A stretch of DNA of 64,000 nucleotides, from NCBI RefSeq assembly GCF_003014615.1, contig NZ_PYGI01000016.1:45829-109828 (forward strand), read 5' to 3'. The stretch is from Marinobacterium halophilum. Its GTDB lineage: Bacteria; Pseudomonadota; Gammaproteobacteria; Pseudomonadales; Balneatricaceae. Numbering within the stretch: position 1 is the stretch's first letter; each line of letters starts with the position of its first letter. Position numbers and translations under genes: made by a program. Under the pieces are notes generated by a model. That model did not search any database and had not been told where the DNA came from. It saw nothing but the letters and a program-made list of their open reading frames with translations. This document shows positions 1 to 7,671 of the stretch, in pieces.

Positions 1-1
1 G

Positions 2-1060
2 CTGGACCTGGTGGCATTGGGTACCGTCGCCGATGTGGTGCCGCTGGAACGCAACAACCGCGCACTGGTGTGGCAGGGGATGCAACGTATTCGTGCCGGT
101 CAGGCGCGGCCGGGGCTGCTGGCTCTGATCGAAGTGGCAGGGCGGCGGCGGGAGCAGCTGGTGGCCAGTGATCTGGGCTTCGCCATTGCACCTCGGCTCA
201 ATGCGGCCGGACGGCTGGAGGACATGTCGATCGGTATCGAGTGTCTGCTGGAGGATGATTACGAGCGTGCATTGGAGATGGCGCGTTCGCTGGATGACCT
301 GAACAAGGAGCGGCGCGGTATCGAGCAGGAGATGCAGCAACAGGCACTGGAACTGCTTGGTCAGCTCAGCCTTAACGACCGTGAACTGCCATTCGGCCTG
401 TGCCTGTACGACGAAGCCTGGCATCAGGGCGTGATCGGCATATTGGCATCGCGTATCAAGGAGCGGGTCCACCGTCCGGTGATTGCGTTTGCGCCGGGCG
501 ATGCGGGCGAGATCAAGGGCTCGGCGCGTTCCATCAGCGGGTTCCATATCCGTGATGGTCTGGATGCGGTGGCGGCAAAACATCCGGGGCTGCTGAAAAA
601 GTTCGGTGGTCATGCCATGGCGGCCGGGCTGACGCTGGCGGCGGATCAGCTGGACCGTTTCCGTGATGCCTTCGACGCCGAAGTGCGCCGTCAGTTGCAG
701 CCGGAGCAGTTGCAGTGGCGGGTACAGACCGACGGTGAACTGCCGGAACATGCGCTGAACATGGCGTTGGCGGAAGAGCTGCGCAATGCCGGTCCCTGGG
801 GACATCAATTCCCGGAGCCGTTGTTCGAAGGTCGCTTCCACCTGTTGCAACAGCGTATCGTCGGTCAGCGCCATCTCAAACTGGTGGTGATGCCGGAAGG
901 CGGCACGCTGGCGCTGGATGCCATTGCCTTCAACGTGGACACCCTGGTCTGGCCCGACGAATCGGTACAGCGGGTACGTCTGGTCTACCGGTTGGACATA
1001 AACGAATTCCGTGGTCAGCGCACGTTGCAGCTGATGGTGGACTGGATCGGCGTCGATTAG
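2..1060 (+). CDS. recJ: Single-stranded-DNA-specific exonuclease RecJ, C-terminal part
   Basis: The frame is open from base 2, so the start lies outside the window; 352 residues are visible, against about 577 in E. coli RecJ. RecJ degrades single-stranded DNA 5' to 3' in RecF-pathway recombination and in base-excision and mismatch repair. The first visible residues, LDLVALGTVADVVPL, are the conserved end of the DHH half of the catalytic core. GGHAMAAGLTL near visible residue 202 is the DHHA1 motif. The last ~110 residues (ending LQLMVDWIGVD) fit the C-terminal OB-like domain. The assignment is secure; only the N-terminal third is missing. Confidence 0.95.
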   Translation: MDLVALGTVADVVPLERNNRALVWQGMQRIRAGQARPGLLALIEVAGRRREQLVASDLGFAIAPRLNAAGRLEDMSIGIECLLEDDYERALEMARSLDDLNKERRGIEQEMQQQALELLGQLSLNDRELPFGLCLYDEAWHQGVIGILASRIKERVHRPVIAFAPGDAGEIKGSARSISGFHIRDGLDAVAAKHPGLLKKFGGHAMAAGLTLAADQLDRFRDAFDAEVRRQLQPEQLQWRVQTDGELPEHALNMALAEELRNAGPWGHQFPEPLFEGRFHLLQQRIVGQRHLKLVVMPEGGTLALDAIAFNVDTLVWPDESVQRVRLVYRLDINEFRGQRTLQLMVDWIGVD

Positions 1061-1165
1061 GTTATGCTCCGATGCCGCTGTTGCGACGGCGGCCGATAGG
1101 CTAGGATACGCCCCCTTTGAATAGACCCATAGAATGGCCAGCCTGTTATTGGCCGAGGAGCACCC

Positions 1166-1345
1166 ATGCACGAACTCACCCTGGACGAACTGACCGCGCT
1201 GTTGAACGTATTTGGACGTGCCGGCGATAGCCAGGATGCCGTTGAATCTGACCTGCTGATCCGTCTCAAGGCGGCACACGCCGAACGCAGCGAGCTGGAA
1301 AGTCTGGATTTTGACGACTGCCTGGGCGGTGCCTGCAAGCTGTAA
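1166..1345 (+). CDS. Hypothetical 59-residue acidic protein
   Basis: A short ORF from ATG 1166 to TAA 1345. A good ribosome binding site (GAGGAG, 1155-1160) sits 5 bases before the start. The product begins MHELTLDELTALLNVFGRAG and ends DFDDCLGGACKL; it is acidic, mostly helical by eye, with two cysteines close to the C-terminus and no signal peptide. It lies between recJ and nfo and stops 9 bp before nfo, so it is probably co-transcribed with nfo. I do not recognise a family. The start context and spacing support it being a real gene; its function is unknown. Confidence 0.6.
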   Translation: MHELTLDELTALLNVFGRAGDSQDAVESDLLIRLKAAHAERSELESLDFDDCLGGACKL

Positions 1346-1354
1346 GAGGTTTTC

Positions 1355-2200
1355 ATGTACTACATTGGAGCACATGTCAGTGCGGCAGGCGGGGTGGAAA
1401 ACGCCCCTCTGAATGCGGCCAAACTGGGCGCTAACGCCTTTGCCCTGTTCACCAAGAACCAGCGCCGCTGGGATGCCAAGCCGTTGACCAGCAAAAGCAT
1501 CAAGGCATTCAAGGCCAACTGTGAACGGCTGGGATTTTCGGCCGATCAGATCCTGCCCCACGACAGCTACCTGATCAATCTGGGGCATCCGGAAGCCGAG
1601 GCGCTGGAGAAATCCCGCGTGGCCTTTATTGACGAGATGCAGCGTTGTGAACAGCTGGGCCTGAAGCTGCTTAATTTCCACCCTGGCAGCCATCTGCGCA
1701 AGGTGGATGAAGCGACCTGCCTGGCGACTATCGCCGAGTCGATCAATCTGGCCCTGGCCGAGACCGATAGCGTGGTGGCGGTGATCGAAAATACCGCCGG
1801 ACAAGGCTCCAATTTGGGCTGCCGCTTTGAACAGCTGGCGGCGATCATCGACGGCGTGGACGACAAGTCCCGAGTCGGTGTCTGTCTGGATACCTGCCAT
1901 ACGTTTGCCTCCGGTTACGACCTGCGTACCCCTGAAGCCTGTGAGCAGACCTTTGCCGAATTCGAGCGCGTTGTCGGTTTCGAGTACCTGCGCGGCATGC
2001 ACCTGAACGATTCCAAAGGAGCGCTGGAGAGCCGCATCGACCGCCACCACAGCCTGGGGCAGGGCGAGATCGGCTGGGCACCCTTTGAGTACATCATGCA
2101 GGACAGCCGTTTCGAGGGGATTCCGCTGGTACTGGAGACCATCGAGCCGGAGATCTGGGCCGATGAAATTCAGCATCTGCGTGCATTCGCGGCTGCTTGA
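1355..2200 (+). CDS. nfo: Endonuclease IV (AP endonuclease)
   Basis: 281 residues, close to the 285 of E. coli Nfo. The enzyme cleaves DNA 5' of abasic sites and removes 3' blocking groups during base-excision repair. The N-terminus [13 protein letters not shown] and the segment FALFTKNQR are diagnostic. Expected trinuclear zinc ligands are visible in [39 protein letters not shown] and DRHHSLGQG, all in the usual AP-endonuclease-2 TIM-barrel order. The ATG follows AAGAGG. The neighbouring recJ also serves DNA repair. Confidence 0.97.
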   Translation: MYYIGAHVSAAGGVENAPLNAAKLGANAFALFTKNQRRWDAKPLTSKSIKAFKANCERLGFSADQILPHDSYLINLGHPEAEALEKSRVAFIDEMQRCEQLGLKLLNFHPGSHLRKVDEATCLATIAESINLALAETDSVVAVIENTAGQGSNLGCRFEQLAAIIDGVDDKSRVGVCLDTCHTFASGYDLRTPEACEQTFAEFERVVGFEYLRGMHLNDSKGALESRIDRHHSLGQGEIGWAPFEYIMQDSRFEGIPLVLETIEPEIWADEIQHLRAFAAA

Positions 2201-2211
2201 GTTCCCCTGTA

Positions 2212-2245
2212 CTGTCATCCCGGCGTCATCAAGATGACATAGACT
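2212..2245 (+). promoter_or_regulatory. Candidate Pho box and -10 upstream of the EAL gene
   Basis: CTGTCAT (2212-2218) and GCGTCAT (2223-2229) form a direct repeat with the 11-bp period of PhoB boxes; the second copy matches 5 of 7. TAGACT at 2240-2245 could be the -10, at about the distance seen in PhoB promoters. The same stretch also forms an inverted repeat, TGTCATC 2213-2219 with GATGACA 2233-2239, so a hairpin is the alternative reading. The spacer is GC-rich, unlike the E. coli consensus. Confidence 0.35.
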
Positions 2246-2276
2246 GCTCCGGTTTAAGGCAAACCGGTGAATAAGG

Positions 2277-3149
2277 ATGCAGTACAGGCCTTCGCAACAT
2301 TATGCAGCGCAGCAGGCGGTTGAGCGCCAGACGCTGGAGCGGATTCTTACGCAGCGGCAGCTGGTTCCGCATTTTCAGCCCATCATGGATCTGCGTAACG
2401 GCACTCTGATCGGTTACGAGGCCTTGATCCGTGGCCCTGCAGGCAGCCTGCTGCAGTCGCCGGCGGCACTGTTCGGCGCGGCGATCCGCCAGGAGCGTCA
2501 GCTGGAGCTGGAACTGCTGTGTCGCACGCTGTCGCTGCAGCAGTTCGCGGCTCTGCCGGCCGGCAGCACCCTGTTTCTTAACGTGACCGCATCGCTGCTC
2601 AGTTCACCGGATCATCAACGCGGTTTCACCGCTGACCTGCTGCAACAGCTGGGCATACCGGTGGAAAATATCGTCATTGAGTTGTCCGAGCAGCATCCTT
2701 TCGACCAGCATGGATTGACACGGGCAGCGGTGGACCACTACCGCAGCATGGGTTTTCGCATCGCTATCGATGACCTGGGCACCGGCTATTCCGGCCTGAA
2801 ACTCTGGTCGGAATTGCAGCCGGAGTTCGTCAAAATCGACCGACACTTCATTCACGGCATCAGCAATGACCCGGTCAAGCGCGAGTTTGTGCGTTCGATC
2901 AGTCAGATCGGGCGCAGCCTCGGTTGTCACGTTCTGGCCGAAGGGATCGAACAGCTGGATGAGCTGCGAACCCTGCAAACCATGGATATCGAGCTGGGCC
3001 AGGGCTATCTGCTGGGCCGTCCCGAGGCTCGGCCTGCACCGCTGTTGAGCCCGCGGCAGATACGACCGGCCTTGCATCTGCGTTCGGGTCGGGCTGCTCG
3101 TCGTGCGTTGGCGGCACTGCTGCCCGGCACTCAGGGTTACAGTCGCTGA
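2277..3149 (+). CDS. EAL-domain cyclic-di-GMP phosphodiesterase
   Basis: 290 residues forming a single EAL domain with no sensory, GGDEF or membrane segment. The signature residues look intact: YEALIRGP (the EAL glutamate), NVTAS, IVIELSEQHP, IAIDDLGTGYSGL (the DD pair and loop 6), FVKIDRHF (the lysine), LAEGIEQ and GQGYLLGRP. Hydrolysis of c-di-GMP to pGpG is therefore expected; this is inferred from motifs. The only usable ATG is 2277, since an in-frame TGA lies at 2268-2270. AAGG abuts the ATG, so the binding site is poor. A candidate Pho box lies upstream (see 2212). It stands alone between nfo and nudF. Confidence 0.9.
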   Translation: MQYRPSQHYAAQQAVERQTLERILTQRQLVPHFQPIMDLRNGTLIGYEALIRGPAGSLLQSPAALFGAAIRQERQLELELLCRTLSLQQFAALPAGSTLFLNVTASLLSSPDHQRGFTADLLQQLGIPVENIVIELSEQHPFDQHGLTRAAVDHYRSMGFRIAIDDLGTGYSGLKLWSELQPEFVKIDRHFIHGISNDPVKREFVRSISQIGRSLGCHVLAEGIEQLDELRTLQTMDIELGQGYLLGRPEARPAPLLSPRQIRPALHLRSGRAARRALAALLPGTQGYSR

Positions 3150-3160
3150 CATCCCCCGCA

Positions 3161-3189
3161 TTGGGGTCTATCCTCGGCAATGGTATAGT
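3161..3189 (+). promoter_or_regulatory. Candidate sigma-70 promoter of the nudF operon
   Basis: TTGGGG (3161-3166), 17 bp, then TATAGT (3184-3189), located 35 bp before the nudF start. The -10 is 5/6 to consensus; the -35 is weak. It would serve nudF-yqiB-cpdA-yqiA and perhaps parE. Confidence 0.4.
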
Positions 3190-3223
3190 CGCGTTTTGAT
3201 TCAAGCGTGCCGAGGTTTGCCCC

Positions 3224-3856
3224 ATGTCGACTGTCTGGAATCCTGTTTTCGATCAGCGTGATGTGCGCCTGGAACAGGATGAACCCCTGTATCAGGGCTT
3301 CTTCCGCCTGCACCGGCTGACGTTGAGCCACCCCCGTTTTGAAGGCGGACGGGTACATATTCAGCGTGAAATTCTGGACCGTGGAGAAGCGGTCTGTGTG
3401 CTACTGTACGATCCGGTGGCAGATACCGTGGTGTTGGTGGAACAGTTCCGCGCGGGTGCGCTGGGCAAAGTCGAAAGTCCCTGGTTGCTGGAGCTGGTGG
3501 CCGGTATTGTCGAGCCGGGTGAATCCGCCGAGGAAGTCGCGCGCCGCGAAAGTATCGAGGAAGCAGGGGTGGAACTTGGTCCGGTTTTCCCGATCACCGG
3601 TTACCTGCCCAGCCCCGGTGGTTGTGACGAGTGGATCGAGCTGGTGTGCGCACTGGTCGATTCCCGCCATGCCGAAGGCGTACACGGCCTCGACAGCGAA
3701 GGTGAAGATATCAAGGTACACGTGATCGCGGCCCAGGATGCCTTTGCTCTGGTGCGCGACAATCGGCTGCGAAATGCGGCGGCGATCATCGGCCTGCAAT
3801 GGCTGGAACTCAACCATGGACGGCTGCAACAGATGCGGATGTCCGATGAAACGTAA
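3224..3856 (+). CDS. nudF: ADP-ribose pyrophosphatase (Nudix hydrolase)
   Basis: 210 residues, like E. coli NudF (209). It hydrolyses ADP-ribose to AMP and ribose 5-phosphate using divalent metals. The Nudix box is complete in the segment GIVEPGESAEEVAR followed by RESIEEAGV (G-x5-E-x7-RE-x2-EE-x-G). The N-terminus with a long strand-rich segment (LYQGFFRLHRLTLSH) matches the NudF dimerisation domain. It heads a tightly packed set nudF-yqiB-cpdA-yqiA-parE, the same order as in E. coli; the next gene starts inside its last codons. Confidence 0.95.
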   Translation: MSTVWNPVFDQRDVRLEQDEPLYQGFFRLHRLTLSHPRFEGGRVHIQREILDRGEAVCVLLYDPVADTVVLVEQFRAGALGKVESPWLLELVAGIVEPGESAEEVARRESIEEAGVELGPVFPITGYLPSPGGCDEWIELVCALVDSRHAEGVHGLDSEGEDIKVHVIAAQDAFALVRDNRLRNAAAIIGLQWLELNHGRLQQMRMSDET

Positions 3857-4289
3857 ATATATTCCCGACCTGAAACGGCAGATGGCGCAGGGTGAGGCCA
3901 ACTACATGCGCCTGCTGAAGCTGCTGCCGGACCTTGACCACTGTGATCAGCGCGAATTTCAGGTCGAGGTCGACAGCCTGCGGGTGCGGGTGCGGCTGAC
4001 GGTGGATGAACGCTTCACCTATACCACCAGCGTGGTGGTATCCCAGCAGTACGAAAACGCCTCTGCCTGGCTTGAATCACCCCAGCTGGTGGTGCGCATG
4101 TACCATGATGCACGGGTGGCCGAAGTGATCTGTACCCGCCAGCGTCGCCAGCTGGCGGGGGTCTATCCCTATCCCAATGCACACATGCGCCAGCCGGACG
4201 AAAAGGCGCAGCTGAACGTGTTTCTGGGGGAGTGGCTCAGCCACTGTCTGGCGCACGGCCAGATGCTGGAAGAGGTGTTTGCCGAGTGA
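3846..4289 (+). CDS. yqiB: DUF1249 family protein YqiB
   Basis: 147 residues beginning MKRKYIPDLKRQMAQGEANY, a hallmark of the YqiB/DUF1249 family. The start overlaps the nudF stop by 11 bp and the stop overlaps the cpdA GTG, indicating translational coupling. An upstream ATG in the same frame (3738) lies inside nudF and is not needed. No signal peptide or membrane segment is visible, so it is probably cytoplasmic. The function of the family is not established; conserved position between nudF and cpdA is the best clue. Confidence 0.88.
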   Translation: MKRKYIPDLKRQMAQGEANYMRLLKLLPDLDHCDQREFQVEVDSLRVRVRLTVDERFTYTTSVVVSQQYENASAWLESPQLVVRMYHDARVAEVICTRQRRQLAGVYPYPNAHMRQPDEKAQLNVFLGEWLSHCLAHGQMLEEVFAE

Positions 4290-5077
4290 GCCTGCGCATT
4301 CTGCAGCTGAGCGACTGCCATCTGCCGGCCGAGGCGGGCACCCTGTTTCGTGGGCGTGATGCCGATCGAACGCTGGCGCAACTGGTTGCGCAGCTGGCCA
4401 CGTTGCCCCCGTTCGACCATATTCTGCTGACCGGCGATCTGGTACATCATGGTGGTCCCGAGGCCTATGCCCGTCTGTTGTCGATCATCGCGCCGCTGGC
4501 CGGTGAATGCCACTGGCTGCCGGGCAATCATGATCAGATCAGTGCCATGCAGATGGCTGACGCTGAGGGCCGTCTGGGTCGCAAGCGGATCGATACCGAA
4601 CACTGGACACTGTTGCAGCTGGATACCACGGCAGCCCCTGACGGGCGTGGCAGTGGCTCGCTGGCCGTGACGGAACTGGACTGGTTGCAGCAGATGCTGG
4701 CCGGACTGCAGCACCGTCCGGTACTGCTGGCGCTGCACCACAACCCGGTCCCCACCAACAGTGCGTGGCAGGATGAGATCCGTCTGGCCAATCCGGCGGC
4801 GCTTGCAGCACTGCTTCAGGATGCGCCCCAGGTAAAGGGTTTGATCTGTGGGCATCTGCATCAGTCACAGGTACTGACCTTCGCCGGTCGTCCGCTCTGG
4901 TGTGCGCCGTCGACCGTGATCCAGTTCGCTGCAGGTTGTGAACACTTTACCCTGGAAACCGAACCCGAGTTATCCACACCCGGCTGTCGCTGGTACGAAC
5001 TGCATGACGACGGCCGTATCCAGGCGCACCTGTTGCGTTTATCCACAGCTGCCGCGGAGAGCATCACCCATGTCTGA
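4286..5077 (+). CDS. cpdA: 3',5'-cyclic-AMP phosphodiesterase
   Basis: 263 residues from GTG 4286, which overlaps the yqiB stop (GTGA); E. coli CpdA has 275. It is a metal-dependent phosphodiesterase of the calcineurin-like superfamily that lowers cAMP. Metal-binding motifs appear in order: LQLSDCH (D-x-H), LLTGDLVHHGG (GD), LPGNHD (GNHD), ALHHNPV and ICGHLHQ (GHxH). The ATG at 4232 in the same frame would add 18 residues overlapping yqiB and is unlikely. The C-terminus overlaps the start of yqiA. Confidence 0.93.
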   Translation: MSLRILQLSDCHLPAEAGTLFRGRDADRTLAQLVAQLATLPPFDHILLTGDLVHHGGPEAYARLLSIIAPLAGECHWLPGNHDQISAMQMADAEGRLGRKRIDTEHWTLLQLDTTAAPDGRGSGSLAVTELDWLQQMLAGLQHRPVLLALHHNPVPTNSAWQDEIRLANPAALAALLQDAPQVKGLICGHLHQSQVLTFAGRPLWCAPSTVIQFAAGCEHFTLETEPELSTPGCRWYELHDDGRIQAHLLRLSTAAAESITHV

Positions 5078-5693
5078 TCCTGTCATTATCTATGTGCACG
5101 GTTTCAACAGTTCTCCCCAGTCGTGGAAAGCACGCCGGCTGCAGGCGGTGATGGTGGCACAGGGGCGTGCGCAGCAGTTGCGGACACCAGCGCTGTCGCA
5201 CTGGCCGCAGCGAGCCGTTGAGCAGTTGCAGGCAGAGATCGATGCCGCCGAGGGGCCGGTGACGCTGGTGGGCAGCTCGTTGGGTGGCTACTACAGCACC
5301 TGGCTGGTGGAACATAATCCCGGTGTCCGTGCGGTACTGGTCAATCCGGCGGTCTATCCCTACCGCCTGCTGGAGGACTGGCTGGGCAACAACGCCAATC
5401 TGTACACCGAGGAACGCTACGAGCTGACCACCACACATCTGGCCCAGCTCAAGGCGCTGGATTGTCCACAGCTGCAGGACCCTTCGCGTTATCTGCTGCT
5501 GGTACAGACCGCCGATGAAACGCTCGATTACCGCGAAGCGGTGGATAAATATGCTGCCTGTGTACAGTTTGTACAGCCGGGCGGCAGTCATGGATTTGAA
5601 CAGTTCGAGGCGCTGATTCCGGCGGTGCAGGCATTTGCCGAAGGCAGAATCGATCTGCCTGCACCGACGCCGCTGCCCGACGCCTCTCTCTGA
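5070..5693 (+). CDS. yqiA: YqiA-like alpha/beta-hydrolase esterase
   Basis: 207 residues starting MSDPVIIYVHGFNSSPQSWK, with the oxyanion strand-turn YVHGFNSSP and nucleophile elbow LVGSSLGGYYS. The C-terminal GGSHGFEQFEAL supplies the catalytic histidine. This is the UPF0227/YqiA family of small esterases; the physiological substrate is unknown. The start overlaps cpdA by 8 bp. It ends 13 bp before parE, as in E. coli where yqiA also precedes parE. Confidence 0.92.
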   Translation: MSDPVIIYVHGFNSSPQSWKARRLQAVMVAQGRAQQLRTPALSHWPQRAVEQLQAEIDAAEGPVTLVGSSLGGYYSTWLVEHNPGVRAVLVNPAVYPYRLLEDWLGNNANLYTEERYELTTTHLAQLKALDCPQLQDPSRYLLLVQTADETLDYREAVDKYAACVQFVQPGGSHGFEQFEALIPAVQAFAEGRIDLPAPTPLPDASL

Positions 5694-5706
5694 ACAGGAA
5701 AACCCG

Positions 5707-7602
5707 ATGTCGAAGCAATATAACGCCGAAGCGATAGAAGTTCTCAGTGGTCTGGACCCGGTGCGCCGTCGTCCCGGCATGTATACCGAGACTGATCGCC
5801 CCAACCATATGGCGCAGGAAGTCATCGACAACTCGGTCGATGAAGCCCTGGCCGGGCACGCCCGCCAGATCGAAGTGACGTTGCATGATGACGGCTCGCT
5901 GAGCGTAGCCGATGACGGTCGCGGCATGCCGGTGGATATCCACCCGGAGGAGGGCGTCAGCGGGGTTGAATTGATCCTGACCAAACTGCATGCGGGCGGC
6001 AAGTTCAACAACGACAACTACAACTACTCCGGTGGTCTGCACGGGGTCGGGGTGTCGGTGGTCAACGCCCTGTCCAAGCTGCTAAACGTCGAGATCAAGC
6101 GTGATGGTCAGGTCTACCGCATCGGTTTTGCCGATGGCGACAAGGTTTCTGAACTGGAAGTGGTCGGCACCTGTGGCAAGCGTAATACCGGTACCAGCCT
6201 GCGCTTCCTGCCCGACCCCAAATACTTCGATACGGTCAAGTTCAGTGTCACCAAACTGAAGCACAACCTGCGTGCCAAGGCGGTGCTTTGTCCCGGCCTC
6301 AAGGTGATTTTCACCGACCTGAGCAGCGGCAAGAAAGAGCAGGAGGAGTGGTACTACGAGGATGGTCTGGTGGCCTATCTGCGCGGCACCACACAGGTAT
6401 ACGAAACGCTGCCGGAGGAACCCTTTACCGGCAGCCTGAAAGGCGACGAAGATGCGGTCGAGTGGGCGATACAGTGGTTGGCCGATGGCGGTGAAGTGAC
6501 CGCCGAAAGCTACGTTAACCTGATCCCAACCGCGCAGGGCGGCACCCATGTCAATGGCATGCGTACCGGCCTGCTCGATGCCATGCGCGAGTTCTGCGAG
6601 TTCCGCAACCTGATGCCGCGCGGGGTCAAGCTCAGCCCTGATGATATCTGGGACCGCTGCTGCTATATCCTGTCAGCGAAGATGCGTGATCCCCAGTTTG
6701 CCGGTCAGACCAAAGAACGGCTGTCGTCACGCCAGATTGCCGCGTTCATCTCCGGTGCGATCAAGGATGCCTTTTCCCTTTGGCTCAACCGCCATGTGGA
6801 AGAGGGCGAGAAACTGGCTGAGCTGGTGATCGCCAGTGCCCAGCGGCGCATGCGGGCCGGGCGCAAGGTAGTACGCAAGAAAGTGACCCAGGGACCGGCA
6901 CTGCCAGGTAAATTGGCGGACTGTTCCGGTGCCGATACCGACCGCTCGGAGCTGTTCCTGGTGGAAGGGGATTCAGCCGGGGGGTCAGCGAAGCAGGCGC
7001 GTAACCGTGAATTCCAGGCGATCATGCCGCTGCGAGGCAAGATCCTTAACTCCTGGGAAGTCGATTCGGCCGAGGTGCTGGCGTCACAGGAAATTCACGA
7101 TATTTCAGTTGCGATCGGTGTTGATCCCGGCTCCGACAAGCTTGATGGCCTGCGCTATAACCGCGTGTGCATTCTGGCGGATGCCGACTCGGATGGTCTG
7201 CACATTGCCACGTTGTTGTGTGCCTTGTTCGTGCGTCACTTCAAGCCGCTGGTGGCGGCCGGGCATATTTATGTGGCCATGCCGCCGCTGTACCGCATCG
7301 ACTTCGGCAAGGAAGTCTATTATGCCCTTGATGATGCCGAGAAAGATGGCATTGTCGAGCGCATCCGCGCCGAGCGCAAGAACGCCAAGATCGGAGTGCA
7401 GCGCTTCAAGGGACTGGGCGAGATGAACCCGTTGCAGCTGCGCGAGACTACCATGTCGCCGGATACCCGCCGTCTGGTGCAGCTGACGCTGGACGTGGGT
7501 GACGATACGCTGGAGATCATGGACATGCTGCTGGCGAAGAAACGCTCGCCTGATCGCAAGCGTTGGCTGGAACAGAAGGGTAACCTGGCTGAGGTGATCT
7601 GA
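5707..7602 (+). CDS. parE: DNA topoisomerase IV subunit B
   Basis: 631 residues, as in E. coli ParE (630). It is the ATPase subunit that, with ParC, decatenates daughter chromosomes. The GHKL ATP site shows EVIDNSVDEALAGHA, DDGRGMPVDIH and GGLHGVGVSVVNALS. The TOPRIM domain shows LVEGDSAGGSAKQ and DADSDGLH. The start is ATG 5707 after AGGAAAA; the frame is open upstream but that part overlaps yqiA. parC lies 7.4 kb downstream (15039). Confidence 0.97.
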   Translation: MSKQYNAEAIEVLSGLDPVRRRPGMYTETDRPNHMAQEVIDNSVDEALAGHARQIEVTLHDDGSLSVADDGRGMPVDIHPEEGVSGVELILTKLHAGGKFNNDNYNYSGGLHGVGVSVVNALSKLLNVEIKRDGQVYRIGFADGDKVSELEVVGTCGKRNTGTSLRFLPDPKYFDTVKFSVTKLKHNLRAKAVLCPGLKVIFTDLSSGKKEQEEWYYEDGLVAYLRGTTQVYETLPEEPFTGSLKGDEDAVEWAIQWLADGGEVTAESYVNLIPTAQGGTHVNGMRTGLLDAMREFCEFRNLMPRGVKLSPDDIWDRCCYILSAKMRDPQFAGQTKERLSSRQIAAFISGAIKDAFSLWLNRHVEEGEKLAELVIASAQRRMRAGRKVVRKKVTQGPALPGKLADCSGADTDRSELFLVEGDSAGGSAKQARNREFQAIMPLRGKILNSWEVDSAEVLASQEIHDISVAIGVDPGSDKLDGLRYNRVCILADADSDGLHIATLLCALFVRHFKPLVAAGHIYVAMPPLYRIDFGKEVYYALDDAEKDGIVERIRAERKNAKIGVQRFKGLGEMNPLQLRETTMSPDTRRLVQLTLDVGDDTLEIMDMLLAKKRSPDRKRWLEQKGNLAEVI

Positions 7603-7629
7603 CGCCAGGCAGGCAAAAGGTGGATACAA

Positions 7630-7655
7630 AAACGCCGGGCAATAGCCCGGCGTTT
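7630..7655. terminator. Bidirectional intrinsic terminator between parE and the convergent gene
   Basis: An 11-bp perfect stem, AAACGCCGGGC (7630-7640) with GCCCGGCGTTT (7645-7655), around an AATA loop. Read on the minus strand it is followed by TTTTTG; on the plus strand the T run is short. It lies between two convergent stop codons. Confidence 0.8.
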
Positions 7656-7671
7656 GCGTCTGTGTCAGCCG

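Noticed and set aside
2213..2239. Inverted repeat after nfo read as a terminator
   Set aside because: The stem is only 7 bp with a 13-base loop and no T run; the direct-repeat (Pho box) reading fits better, though it remains tentative.
3738..3845. Upstream extension of yqiB
   Set aside because: Lies inside nudF; the family N-terminus MKRKYIPDLKRQM begins at 3846.
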